Under the pieces are notes generated by a model. It did not search any database. It was not told the DNA's origin and saw only the letters and a program-made list of their open reading frames with translations. From Streptomyces liangshanensis (GTDB lineage: Bacteria > Actinomycetota > Actinomycetes > Streptomycetales > Streptomycetaceae): DNA of 64,000 bases. Of the stretch, positions 16,898 to 25,415 are shown piece by piece. The first letter of the stretch is position 1. The number at the start of each line of letters is the position of its first letter. The stretch lies in NCBI RefSeq assembly GCF_011694815.1, contig NZ_CP050177.1:2531001-2595000 (forward strand), written 5' to 3'. The position numbers and the translations under genes were made by a program.

Positions 16898-18304
16898 TCA
16901 GTTCCGGCGGCCCACTTCCACGTTCTCCAGCACGCCCACCGCGTCCGGCACCAGGATCGCCGCCGAGTAGTACGCGGTGACCAGGTAGGAGATGATCGCC
17001 TGCTCGTCGATGCCCATGAAGCGGACGGACAGGCTCGGCTCGATCTCGTCCGGGATGCCGCTCTGCTGGAGCCCGATGACTCCCTGCTCGGCCTCGCCCG
17101 TACGCATGCAGAGGATCGACGTCGTCCGCGCGTCCGAGATCGGGATCTTGTTGGACGGGAAGATCGGCACCCCCCGCCACGCCGGCACGTGGTGCCCCCC
17201 GATCTCCACGGTGTCCGGGTAGATCCCGCGCCTGTTGCACTCACGCCCGAAGGCCGCGATGGCCCGCGGATGCGCCAGGAAGAGCTTCGAGCCGCGGCGG
17301 CGCGAGAGCAGCTCGTCCATGTCGTCGGGGCTCGGCCCGCCGTCGTGGGGCTGGAGCCGCTGGCCGTAGTCGGCGTTGTGCAGCAGCCCGAACTCGCGGT
17401 TGTTGATCAGCTCGAACTCCTGGCGCTCGCGCAGCGCCTCGACCGTCAGCCGCAACTGCTGCTCGGTCTGGTTCATCGGCTGGTTGTACAGGTCCGCGAC
17501 CCGGCTGTGCACCTTCAGCACGGTCTGGGCCACGCTCAGTTCGTACTCCCGCGGCGCCCCCTCGTAGTCCACGAACGTGTGCGGGACGAAGGCCTCCCCG
17601 ACGTGTCCCGCGGACAGGTCGATCTCGGCCTCGCCGTACTTGTTGGTCCGCTGGTGCGGCACGCTCGCCAGCGCGTCCAGGTGCTCGCGCAGCGACGTGG
17701 CCCGCTCGGCCAGGTTCAGGACGTCCGCCCTGGTCAGAACCAGCACCGTGCAGGCCGTGACCGCACGCACGCTGTAGTCCCAGGTGGCCTCCCCGTCCAC
17801 CAGGGCCGCTTCGCCGAAGTACGCCCCGTCCGCGAGCGTGTCCAGCACCGCGTCGTCCCCGTAGGGCCCCTCGCCGAACTTCTCCGCCCGGCCGTGGGCC
17901 AGCAGGTAGACCCGGTCCGTCGCGTCCCCGGACGCCACCAGCACCTGCCCCGCTGCGAACTCCCGCTGCTCGCAGCGCGCCGCCAGCTCGGCGAGCGCCG
18001 CCTCGTCCTCGTACCCCCGCAGCGCGGGCAGTTCGCCCAGCTCCGCGGGGATGACCTCGACCCGGTCCCCGGTCTGCACGAACGTCACACGCCCGTCCCC
18101 GACCGCGTAAGTGAGCCGACGGTTCACCCGGTAGGTGCCGCCCTGAACCTGCACCCACGGAAGCATCCGCAGCAGCCACCGCGAGGTGATCTCCTGCATC
18201 TGCGGTACCGACTTGGTGGTGGTCGCCAAGTTGCGCGCCGCCGACGTTCCCAGACTCTGCTGGGGCGGCGCCTGCGACTCGCGGACCTCGTCACCAACCG
18301 ACAT
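16898..18304 (-). CDS. Family 2B encapsulin shell protein with cyclic-nucleotide-binding-like domain
   Basis: 468-residue HK97-fold protein expected to self-assemble into a protein nanocompartment. N-terminal arm and first shell segment (residues 1-90, including [22 protein letters not shown]), an inserted Crp-like domain at about 90-205 ([39 protein letters not shown]), then the shell core ([73 protein letters not shown]). The Arg that grips the cyclic phosphate in Crp is not seen: the motif reads [15 protein letters not shown] 5 nt before the ATG. First gene of a unit with the prenyl synthase. Confidence 0.9.
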   Translation of the reverse strand: MSVGDEVRESQAPPQQSLGTSAARNLATTTKSVPQMQEITSRWLLRMLPWVQVQGGTYRVNRRLTYAVGDGRVTFVQTGDRVEVIPAELGELPALRGYEDEAALAELAARCEQREFAAGQVLVASGDATDRVYLLAHGRAEKFGEGPYGDDAVLDTLADGAYFGEAALVDGEATWDYSVRAVTACTVLVLTRADVLNLAERATSLREHLDALASVPHQRTNKYGEAEIDLSAGHVGEAFVPHTFVDYEGAPREYELSVAQTVLKVHSRVADLYNQPMNQTEQQLRLTVEALRERQEFELINNREFGLLHNADYGQRLQPHDGGPSPDDMDELLSRRRGSKLFLAHPRAIAAFGRECNRRGIYPDTVEIGGHHVPAWRGVPIFPSNKIPISDARTTSILCMRTGEAEQGVIGLQQSGIPDEIEPSLSVRFMGIDEQAIISYLVTAYYSAAILVPDAVGVLENVEVGRRN

Positions 18305-18624
18305 GAAGACTCCCCTTCGTTCATGTGCTGTCCTGCACCCAGAGACTTTCAGCACGGAGAGTCGGCGCGCCATTACACAAATGAGTGGGACTGGATCACC
18401 GGGAACGGGGCACAACACGCCGAAAGTCATCCGACCGGCCCATCGGAAGCCCGTCAGAGGCCCGTCGGCATCACCCGCACCACCACCGTTCGACCCTGTG
18501 TCCGGATCCGCTCGCACACCGTACGAACGCCGTACGACCGTTGTACGAACGGCTGTTGGTGACGCGGCCCTGGGGGTAGGAGCGCGGTACGGGATCTTCC
18601 GCTTACCGTCCGAAGGAGCCGGCC
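18305..18624. other. Intergenic region between encapsulin and amidase genes
   Basis: 320 bp between divergent genes, so both promoters are here. The only clear structure is the triple GTACGA repeat (18521-18551). No additional gene is supported. Confidence 0.5.
18521..18551. promoter_or_regulatory. Three helically phased GTACGA repeats (candidate operator)
   Basis: GTACGAACG at 18521, GTACGACCG at 18532 and GTACGAACG at 18543, exactly 11 bp apart. They end about 75 bp upstream of the amidase start codon. One-turn phasing suggests cooperative binding of a regulator on one DNA face. Confidence 0.45.
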
Positions 18625-19215
18625 ATGTCCTCACCCATGTCCGCGAGCACGTTTCTCGACGTGTTGAAGAGCGAAGGGCTCACCGTCGTCCAGGTCGGCG
18701 ACTGGCGCACCCACAACCGCAACCACAAGGGCCCCTGGGGCCCGGTCCACGGCGTGATGATCCACCACACGGTCACCAAGGGCACCGCGGCCACCGTCCG
18801 CATCTGCCGGGACGGCTACGCGGCCCTGCCGGGCCCGCTGTGCCACGGTGTCATCGCCAAGGACGGCCGGGTCCACCTGGTCGGCTACGGGCGGGCCAAC
18901 CACGCGGGGAGCGGGGACGACGACGTCCTGCGCGCCGTGATCGCCGAGAAGGCCCTCCCGGCGGACAACGAGGCGAACACCGACGGGAACCGCTACTTCT
19001 ACGGCTTCGAGTGCGAGAACCTCGGCGACGGCAAGGACCCCTGGCCCGCCGTCCAACTGGAGGCCATCGAGAAGGCCGCCGCCGCGATCTGCCGCTACCA
19101 CGGCTGGGGCGCGCCGTCCGTCATCGGCCACCTGGAGTGGCAGCCGGGCAAGATCGACCCGCGCGGGTTCACGATGGCGTCGATGCGGGCCCGGATCCGC
19201 GACCGGCTGGCGTGA
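18625..19215 (+). CDS. N-acetylmuramoyl-L-alanine amidase (PGRP type)
   Basis: 196-residue amidase_2/peptidoglycan-recognition domain that would cut the muramyl-alanine bond. Zinc ligands are in GVMIHHTVT, and the second His and its neighbour in [16 protein letters not shown]. The conserved NHAGSG and [10 protein letters not shown] segments are present. There is no signal peptide, so it acts inside the cell, is exported by other means, or is phage-like in origin. GAAGGAG six bases before the ATG at 18625; a second ATG four codons on is less well placed. Confidence 0.88.
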   Translation: MSSPMSASTFLDVLKSEGLTVVQVGDWRTHNRNHKGPWGPVHGVMIHHTVTKGTAATVRICRDGYAALPGPLCHGVIAKDGRVHLVGYGRANHAGSGDDDVLRAVIAEKALPADNEANTDGNRYFYGFECENLGDGKDPWPAVQLEAIEKAAAAICRYHGWGAPSVIGHLEWQPGKIDPRGFTMASMRARIRDRLA

Positions 19216-19285
19216 GGACGGGCCGGCCGCGGAGGCTCCACCGCCCTGCAGCGGACCCGCGCGCCCGCGCCGCGACAATGGGCCC

Positions 19286-20203
19286 GTGACGCCACCCGGA
19301 GCACCCGACCTCGCCGCCCTGCGGCCCCGGCTCCCCTCCCCGCTGACCCCGGTCGAGGACGAGCGCTTCGCCCGCCACGGCGTACGGCTGCTCCTCAAGC
19401 GCGACGACCTGATCCACCCCGAGCTGCCGGGCAACAAGTGGCGCAAGCTCGCGCCGAACCTCCGCGCAGCCGCCGACGCGGGCCGCCCCGCCCTGCTCAC
19501 CTTCGGCGGCGCCTACTCCAACCACCTGCGCGCCACGGCCGCGGCCGGCCGCCTGCTGGGCCTCGCCACCGTCGGCGTCGTCCGGGGCCACGAGCTGGCG
19601 GACCGGCCGCTCAACCCCTCCCTCACCCGCTGCGCGGCCGACGGGATGCGCCTGGTCTTCACCGACCGCGCGACCTACCGCCGCAAGACCGACCCGGCCG
19701 TCCTCGGCGCGCTGCTCGCGGAGGCGGGACTGCGCCCCGAGGACGTCCACGTCGTCCCCGAGGGCGGCAGCAACGCCCTCGCCGCGCGCGGCTGCGCCGC
19801 CCTCGGGGAGGAGCTGCGCGGCGCGGCCGACGTCGTCGCCGTCGCGTGCGGGACGGGCGGCACCCTCGCGGGCCTCGCGGCCGGGCTCGCCCCCGGGCAG
19901 CGCGCGATCGGCTTCCCGGTGGTCGGCGGGGACTTCCTGGAGGCGGCGGTACGGGAGCTCCAACGCGCCGCGTTCGGCGGCCCCGCGGGCGACTGGCGGC
20001 TCGACGGCCGCTTCACGTCCGGCGGGTACGCCCGTACCACCCCCGCCCTCGACGCGTTCGCCGGGGACTTCGGGGAGCGGCACGGCCTGCCGGTCGAGCG
20101 GCTGTACGTCGCGAAGATGCTGTACGGCCTGACGGCCCTCACCGGGGAGGGCGCGTTCCCGGAGGGCACGACGGTCGCCGCGGTGATCACGGGCGGTCCC
20201 TAA
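19286..20203 (+). CDS. ACC deaminase / D-cysteine desulfhydrase family PLP enzyme
   Basis: 305-residue fold-type II PLP enzyme. The PLP lysine lies in PELPGNKWRKL, and the phosphate-binding loop is ACGTGGTLAGLAAG. FGGAYSNHLRATAAAG is the conserved substrate/cofactor segment. Reaction cannot be fixed from sequence: 1-aminocyclopropane-1-carboxylate deamination or D-cysteine desulfuration are the family choices, the latter more common in homologues of this size. GTG start with GACAAT 6 nt upstream and no Shine-Dalgarno sequence (leaderless pattern). Confidence 0.85.
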   Translation: MTPPGAPDLAALRPRLPSPLTPVEDERFARHGVRLLLKRDDLIHPELPGNKWRKLAPNLRAAADAGRPALLTFGGAYSNHLRATAAAGRLLGLATVGVVRGHELADRPLNPSLTRCAADGMRLVFTDRATYRRKTDPAVLGALLAEAGLRPEDVHVVPEGGSNALAARGCAALGEELRGAADVVAVACGTGGTLAGLAAGLAPGQRAIGFPVVGGDFLEAAVRELQRAAFGGPAGDWRLDGRFTSGGYARTTPALDAFAGDFGERHGLPVERLYVAKMLYGLTALTGEGAFPEGTTVAAVITGGP

Positions 20204-20239
20204 GGCGATCGCGGGCCCCCTGGGAAGGCCGGTCCAGCC

Positions 20240-21838
20240 CTACGGCGTGTCCTCCCGGTACGCCGACGCCTCCTCCAGGTCCAGGCGCCGCAGCAGCGTC
20301 CGCATCATCTCGTCGTCGATGCTCCGGCGGTCCCGCAGCTCCACGAACACCGCGCGCTCCGCCTCCAGGATCTCCCCCGACAGCCGCCGGTACGTGTCGT
20401 CCGCCGACTCCCCCGTCACCTCGTTGACCGTGCCCAGCCGCTCCCAGACGGCGTTGCGGCGGCGTTCCAGGACGGCGCGCAGCCGCGCGGCCAGCGGCTG
20501 CGGCAGCGCGTTCTTCCGGTCGGCCAGCAGCTCGTCCAGCCGCTGTTCCGCCGCCCTGGAGGCCTCGCTCTGCGCCTGCGCCTCGGCCAACGTCTCGGCC
20601 CGCACGTCGCGCCCGGGGATCCGCAGCAGGCGGATCAGCGGGGGCAGGGTGAGCCCCTGCACGACCAGCGTCCCGATGACGGTGGTGAACGTCAGGAAGA
20701 GGACCAGGTTGCGCCCCGGGAAGGGCCGGTCGTCGTGCATCGTCAGCGGGATGGAGAAGGCGATCGCCAGCGAGACCACCCCGCGCATCCCGGCCCACCC
20801 GACGATCAGCGGCGACCGCCAGTCGGTGTCGGGCTCGCGCTCCTTGATCCTGGGGAACAGCTTGCGCGGCAGGAAGGTCGCCGGATAGACCCAGATGTAG
20901 CGGACCACCACCACCGTGACGAAGACGCCGACGGCGTACAGGAGCGCCTCCCCGACGCCGTACTCGCCCAGGCCCTTGAGGACGAAGGGCAGTTGCAGCC
21001 CGATGAGCGCGAAGACCGACGACTCCAGGACGAACGCGACCATCTTCCAGACCGCGGCCTCCTGGAGCCGGGTGGCGAAGTCGACCTGCCAGGAGCGGTG
21101 GCCCAGGTAGAGGGCGACGACCACGACGGCCAGCACCCCCGACGCGCCGACCTGTTCGGCCGCCGCGTAGGCGACGAACGGGATGAGCAGGGAGAGGGTG
21201 TTCTGGAGCAGCGCTTCCCTCAGGTGGGTGCGGAGCCAGTGCAGCGGCACCATCAGCACCAGCCCGATGCCGACGCCTCCCAAGGAGGCGAGCGCGAACT
21301 CGGCGAGCCCGCCGCCCCAGCTCGCGCCCTCGCCGACGGCCGCCGCGAGGGCCACCTTGAAGGCGGTGATCGCGGTCGCGTCGTTGACCAGCGACTCTCC
21401 TTGGAGGATGGTCGTTATCCGGCTGGGCAGGCCCAGTTTGCGGGCGATGGCGGTGGCCGCGACGGCGTCCGGCGGCGCGACGACGGCGCCGAGCACCAGG
21501 GCGGTGGTCAGCGGCAGGTCGGGCACGAGCAGGTAGGCGAGGTAGCCGACGACAACCGTCGCGAAGAGGACGTACCCCACCGAGAGCAGCGCGACGGGTC
21601 TGATGTTGGCGCGCAGGTCGAGGTACGAACTGTCCACGGCGGCGGTGTAGAGGAGCGGCGGCAGCAGCAGGGGCAGGACGATGTGCGGATCCAGCGTGTA
21701 GTCCGGCACGCCCGGGATGTACGCGGCGATCAGCCCCGCGGTCACCAGCAGCAGCGGAGCGGGCACGGGTGTCCTGCGGGCCGCGCCGGCGATCGCCGCG
21801 CTCCCCGCCACCAGTGCGACCAGCGGCAATACGTCCAT
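20240..21838 (-). CDS. Na+/H+ antiporter (CPA1 family)
   Basis: 532-residue membrane protein. About 12 transmembrane helices in the first 390 residues include the ion-site segments LGAVVAPPDAVAATAIARKLG and LQGESLVNDATAITAFKVAL. A roughly 140-residue charged, helical cytoplasmic tail follows (TLAEAQAQSEASRAAEQRLDELLADR). Exchanges Na+ (or K+) for protons for pH and salt homeostasis. GAGGA seven bases before the ATG at 21838; the GTG one codon earlier is possible. It is divergent from a UBP-type zinc-finger gene with only 35 bp between them. Confidence 0.92.
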   Translation of the reverse strand: MDVLPLVALVAGSAAIAGAARRTPVPAPLLLVTAGLIAAYIPGVPDYTLDPHIVLPLLLPPLLYTAAVDSSYLDLRANIRPVALLSVGYVLFATVVVGYLAYLLVPDLPLTTALVLGAVVAPPDAVAATAIARKLGLPSRITTILQGESLVNDATAITAFKVALAAAVGEGASWGGGLAEFALASLGGVGIGLVLMVPLHWLRTHLREALLQNTLSLLIPFVAYAAAEQVGASGVLAVVVVALYLGHRSWQVDFATRLQEAAVWKMVAFVLESSVFALIGLQLPFVLKGLGEYGVGEALLYAVGVFVTVVVVRYIWVYPATFLPRKLFPRIKEREPDTDWRSPLIVGWAGMRGVVSLAIAFSIPLTMHDDRPFPGRNLVLFLTFTTVIGTLVVQGLTLPPLIRLLRIPGRDVRAETLAEAQAQSEASRAAEQRLDELLADRKNALPQPLAARLRAVLERRRNAVWERLGTVNEVTGESADDTYRRLSGEILEAERAVFVELRDRRSIDDEMMRTLLRRLDLEEASAYREDTP

Positions 21839-21873
21839 CACAGAGTCCTCACAAGCGTCGTAACCTGGCCATC

Positions 21874-22134
21874 ATGAGCGAGTGTCTCCATGCCGCGGAA
21901 CTGCCGCGCCCCGAGCCCGAACCGCAGAGCGACACCTGTCTGGAGTGCCTCGCGGTCGGGAGTCATCCCGTCCAGCTACGGCTCTGCCTGGTCTGCGGGC
22001 AGGTGGGGTGCTGCGACTCCTCGCCGTACCAACACGCCACACAGCATTTCAAGAACACCGATCACGAGGTCATGAGGAGTATCGAACCCGGGGAGAGCTG
22101 GCGGTGGTGTTACGTGGACGGTTCGATCGTCTGA
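21874..22134 (+). CDS. UBP-type zinc-finger protein
   Basis: 86 residues forming a single UBP (ubiquitin-protease-type) zinc finger: CLHAAEL, CLECLAVG, CLVCGQVGCCDSSPYQHATQHF and TDHEVMRSI supply the Cys/His ligands, and WRWCYVDG closes the fold. In eukaryotes this domain binds the ubiquitin C-terminus; in actinobacteria it is often paired with Na+/H+ antiporters, as here, and its partner is unknown. TAACCT 7 nt before the ATG suggests a leaderless mRNA, with overlapping divergent promoters. Confidence 0.88.
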   Translation: MSECLHAAELPRPEPEPQSDTCLECLAVGSHPVQLRLCLVCGQVGCCDSSPYQHATQHFKNTDHEVMRSIEPGESWRWCYVDGSIV

Positions 22135-22213
22135 CGCTTGGGTACGTCAACCCTCCGCCGGTTTCTTGTATTTGGGCGCCGCGCACCTCCACCGACTTTC
22201 CGTGCTCATAGGG

Positions 22214-22226
22214 TTACCATGAGTGA
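22214..22226. promoter_or_regulatory. BldD box upstream of ushX-sigH
   Basis: TTACCATGAGTGA matches the BldD consensus TNAC-N5-GTNA exactly. BldD is known to repress a sigH promoter in S. coelicolor, so this is the expected site. Confidence 0.65.
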
Positions 22227-22293
22227 CACCCGTCGGACGGGGGTGCGGCGACAGGGCACTATGGATCGCGATAGCGTCGCCAGTCCAGACCGG

Positions 22294-22314
22294 CTACGTA
22301 CCGACTACGTACCG
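22294..22314. repeat. Tandem 10-bp repeat at 11-bp spacing upstream of ushX
   Basis: CTACGTACCG at 22294-22303 and again at 22305-22314, separated by one base. One-turn phasing suggests a second regulator site between the BldD box and ushX. Confidence 0.45.
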
Positions 22315-22376
22315 CGAGGCTTCGGGACGTCCCTTGTCCGGAGCCCTGAAGAGCTTGTGCCACCTTGGAGGTGAGG

Positions 22377-22790
22377 GTGTCCCAGATCGCAGGCGAGCCC
22401 GGGACCCAGGACTTCGTGGAAGTCCGGCTGCCCGCTGCGGGTGCCTACCTGTCCGTGCTGCGTACGGCCACGGCCGGCCTCGCGGCGCGCTTGGACTTCA
22501 CCCTCGACGAGATCGAGGACCTCCGCATCGCGGTGGACGAGGCCTGCGCGATCCTGCTCCAGCAGGCCGTGCCCGGCTCCGTCCTCAGCTGCGTCTTCCG
22601 GCTGGTCGAGGATTCCCTGGAGGTGACCGTCTCGGCGCCGACCACCGACGGGCGCGCACCGGAACGGGACACCTTCGCGTGGACGGTGCTCTCCGCACTG
22701 GCCGGAAAGGTCGACTCGACGGTCGCGGAGGACCGTACGGTCTCCATCAGCCTGTACAAACAGCGCGGCGCGGGACCCGGGCCGGCGTGA
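22377..22790 (+). CDS. ushX: RsbW-like anti-sigma factor of SigH
   Basis: 137-residue GHKL-type ATPase/anti-sigma protein that would hold SigH inactive. The N-box region is FTLDEIEDLRIAVDEACAILL, followed by SVLSCVFRLVEDSLEVTVSAPTTD and the C-terminal helix DTFAWTVLSALAG. GTG start with GGAGG 5 nt upstream. Its stop overlaps the GTG of sigH by four bases (GTGA), so regulator and sigma factor are coupled. In S. coelicolor the equivalent gene is called ushX or prsH. The usual glycine-rich ATP lid is weak, as in its relatives. Confidence 0.88.
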   Translation: MSQIAGEPGTQDFVEVRLPAAGAYLSVLRTATAGLAARLDFTLDEIEDLRIAVDEACAILLQQAVPGSVLSCVFRLVEDSLEVTVSAPTTDGRAPERDTFAWTVLSALAGKVDSTVAEDRTVSISLYKQRGAGPGPA

Positions 22791-23806
22791 CGAACGGGGA
22801 AGGGCCGGTGCGTGACGAGGGGCGCATCCCACGGGAGGCGCGGCCGGAAGGATCCCGGCCGGCGGGACCGCGAGGAGGGCACGGGGCTCCGGTGGAGCCC
22901 CTGCTCGCCCCCGCGGGCATCCCGGAGCAGCAGGCCCGTCCCCACCCGGAGGACGGGCTTGACGGCCAGAAGGCCGCGGCGGAGCAGGCGCAGGCAGAGC
23001 GGGCGGCCACTATGAGCGAGCAACAGCACACCGAGCACAAGCAGCACGATCCACACGACCGCAGCGGTGCGCGGCTGATGTTCGTCACGCTGCGGGAGCT
23101 GCCGGACGGGTCGCCGGAGAAGGCGGACCTGCGGAACCAGCTGGTGCGGATGCACCTGCCGCTGGTGGAGCACCTGGCGCGGCGGTTCCGCAATCGCGGG
23201 GAGCCGCTGGACGACCTGACGCAGGTCGCGACGATCGGCCTGATCAAGTCGGTGGACCGGTTCGACCCGGAGCGCGGCGTCGAGTTCTCGACGTACGCGA
23301 CGCCGACGGTCGTCGGGGAGATCAAGCGGCACTTCCGCGACAAGGGCTGGGCGGTGCGGGTGCCGCGCCGGCTCCAGGAGCTGCGGCTGTCGCTGACGAC
23401 GGCGACGGCGGAGCTGTCGCAGCAGCACGGGCGGTCGCCCACGGTCCACGAGTTGGCCGAGCGGCTGGGCATCTCGGAGGAAGAGGTCCTGGAGGGGCTG
23501 GAGTCGGCGAACGCGTACTCGACGCTGTCGCTGGACGTCCCGGACACGGACGACGAGTCGCCGGCGGTGGCGGACACGCTGGGCTCGGAGGACGAGGCGC
23601 TGGAGGGCGTCGAGTACCGGGAGTCGCTCAAGCCCCTGTTGGAGGATCTACCGCCGCGGGAGAAGCGGATTCTGCTGCTCCGGTTCTTCGGCAACATGAC
23701 GCAGTCCCAGATCGCGCAGGAGGTCGGCATCTCGCAGATGCACGTCTCCCGCCTCCTGGCCCGGACGCTGGCGCAGCTGCGCGAGCGCCTGCTGGTCGAG
23801 GAGTAG
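22787..23806 (+). CDS. sigH: Stress/development sigma factor of the SigB/SigF family
   Basis: RNA polymerase sigma factor active in osmotic stress and in aerial development. Region 2 (LRNQLVRMHLPLVEHLARRFRNRGEPLDDLTQVATIGLIKSVDRFDPERG), region 3 (RRLQELRLSLTTATAELSQ, HELAERLGISEEEVLE) and region 4 (LPPREKRILLLRFFGNMTQSQIAQEVGISQMHVSRLL) are complete. An unusual Pro/Gln-rich N-terminal extension of about 75 residues precedes an internal ATG at 23012. GTGs at 22787 and 22808 are the upstream starts. SigH in S. coelicolor is made as several size forms, so more than one start may be used. Confidence 0.9.
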   Translation: MTNGEGPVRDEGRIPREARPEGSRPAGPRGGHGAPVEPLLAPAGIPEQQARPHPEDGLDGQKAAAEQAQAERAATMSEQQHTEHKQHDPHDRSGARLMFVTLRELPDGSPEKADLRNQLVRMHLPLVEHLARRFRNRGEPLDDLTQVATIGLIKSVDRFDPERGVEFSTYATPTVVGEIKRHFRDKGWAVRVPRRLQELRLSLTTATAELSQQHGRSPTVHELAERLGISEEEVLEGLESANAYSTLSLDVPDTDDESPAVADTLGSEDEALEGVEYRESLKPLLEDLPPREKRILLLRFFGNMTQSQIAQEVGISQMHVSRLLARTLAQLRERLLVEE

Positions 23807-23905
23807 GACAAGCACGAACAGGAAGCGGTACGGCTCCGAGGCGCCTCCCACCCGCCCTCCGGGGCCGGGTGGGCGCGTCGCCCGCCGGCCGGCGGGGCCG
23901 GGCGC

Positions 23906-24361
23906 TCAGTCGTCGGCCGGAGTGCGCGCGCCGGGGGCGATGCCCAGCGCCGCCGTCGTCGTGGGGTGGAGCAGCAGGACCAGGCCCGCCACGGCCACGA
24001 CCGCGAGCGCGATGCCGAACGGGATGCGGGCGCCGGACGACTGGAGCAGCGTCCACGCGACCGGCAGCGCCATGATCTGAATGATCATCGCGGGGCCCCG
24101 GCTCCAGGACCGCCGCAGCAGCAGGCCCCGGACCGCGAGCAGCGGGAGCAGGCCGAGGACGATCACGGTCAGGCCGCCCGCCTCCGCCTCCCGGGGGCTG
24201 TCGGGGCGCCCCAGCAGGCCCATGACCAGCAGGTACCCGCCGGCGCCGAGGAGCGCGAGGGCTTCGAGCCCGCAGAGCGCCGCCAGTGCGACCAGGCGCG
24301 GGGGCCGCGGGGCGGTCAAGGGGGCGGACGCGGGGCCGGTCTTCTCACTGCTGCTGCTCAC
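23906..24361 (-). CDS. Small integral membrane protein, unknown function
   Basis: 151 residues with four predicted transmembrane helices (LVALAALCGLEALALLGAGG, LTVIVLGLLPLLAVRGLLL, AMIIQIMALPVAWTLLQ, IALAVVAVAGLVLLL) between a short polar N-terminus and the tail GARTPADD. No family I can name. GTG at 24361 with TACGCT 6 nt upstream (leaderless pattern). It is divergent from the lipid kinase gene and convergent with sigH. Confidence 0.78.
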   Translation of the reverse strand: MSSSSEKTGPASAPLTAPRPPRLVALAALCGLEALALLGAGGYLLVMGLLGRPDSPREAEAGGLTVIVLGLLPLLAVRGLLLRRSWSRGPAMIIQIMALPVAWTLLQSSGARIPFGIALAVVAVAGLVLLLHPTTTAALGIAPGARTPADD

Positions 24362-24446
24362 CCCAGCAGCGTAGCCGCCGCCCCTTCCCCCGCCGCCCGC
24401 CGTCCCGAGGCGACCCGGCCGCCCCCCGGCCGGTAATCTGCTGACC

Positions 24447-25415
24447 ATGCGCGCACTCCTCGTGGTCAATCCGGCAGCAACCACCACCAGTGCCCGCACC
24501 CGTGACGTACTGATCCACGCGCTCGCCAGCAAGATGAAGCTGGAGGCCGTGACGACCGAGTACCGCGGGCACGCCCGGGACCTGGGCCGGCGGGCCGCCG
24601 AGTCGGACGACATAGAACTGGTGGTCGCCCTCGGCGGCGACGGCACGGTCAACGAGGTCGTGAACGGGCTGCTCCACCACGGCCCCGACCCGGACCGGCT
24701 GCCGCGTCTCGCGGTCGTTCCCGGCGGCTCGACCAATGTGTTCGCCCGCGCGCTCGGACTCCCCAATGACGCGGTCGAGGCGACCGGCGCGATTCTCGAC
24801 GCGCTCGCCCGGCAGAGCGAACGTACGGTCGGTCTGGGACTGGCGGCCGGGACTCCGGGCACGGAGGACGAATCGGTTCCGTCACGATGGTTCACTTTCT
24901 GTGCCGGATTCGGATTCGACGCGGGAGTCGTCGGAAGGGTCGAACAACAGAGGGAGCGCGGGAAAAGATCCACGCACGCGCTCTATGTGCGCCAGGTGGT
25001 ACGGCAATTGCTCGACGAACCCCACCGCCGGCACGGGACGATCACCCTGGACCGCCCCGGCGAGGACCCCGTGACGGACCTCGTCCTGTCCATAGTCTGC
25101 AACACGGCCCCCTACTCCTACCTGGGCAATCGTCCGCTGTACGCGTCCCCCGGCGCCTCGTTCGACACGGCGCTGGACGTGCTCGGGCTGAACAGTCTGG
25201 GCCCCTCGGCGGTGGCGCGGTACGCGACCCAATTGCTCACTTCGTCCCCCGAAAAAGGGCCTCACGGGCGCCATGCCGTGGCACTCCACGACCTGACCGA
25301 CTTCACCTTGCATTCCAAGGCGCGCCTGCCCTTCCAGATGGACGGCGACCACCTCGGACTGCGCACCAGTGTGACGTTCACAGGCGTTCGCCGTGCACTG
25401 CGTGTGATTGTGTGA
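24447..25415 (+). CDS. Diacylglycerol/sphingosine-kinase family lipid kinase
   Basis: 322-residue DagK/YegS-type kinase that phosphorylates a lipid alcohol at the membrane. Motifs: VVNPAATT near the start, ALGGDGTVNEVVNGLL (nucleotide-binding GGDGT) and PGGSTNVFARALGLP, with FCAGFGFDAGVVGRVE further on. Substrate unproven. TAATCT 7 nt before the ATG and no Shine-Dalgarno site indicate a leaderless mRNA. Confidence 0.9.
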   Translation: MRALLVVNPAATTTSARTRDVLIHALASKMKLEAVTTEYRGHARDLGRRAAESDDIELVVALGGDGTVNEVVNGLLHHGPDPDRLPRLAVVPGGSTNVFARALGLPNDAVEATGAILDALARQSERTVGLGLAAGTPGTEDESVPSRWFTFCAGFGFDAGVVGRVEQQRERGKRSTHALYVRQVVRQLLDEPHRRHGTITLDRPGEDPVTDLVLSIVCNTAPYSYLGNRPLYASPGASFDTALDVLGLNSLGPSAVARYATQLLTSSPEKGPHGRHAVALHDLTDFTLHSKARLPFQMDGDHLGLRTSVTFTGVRRALRVIV

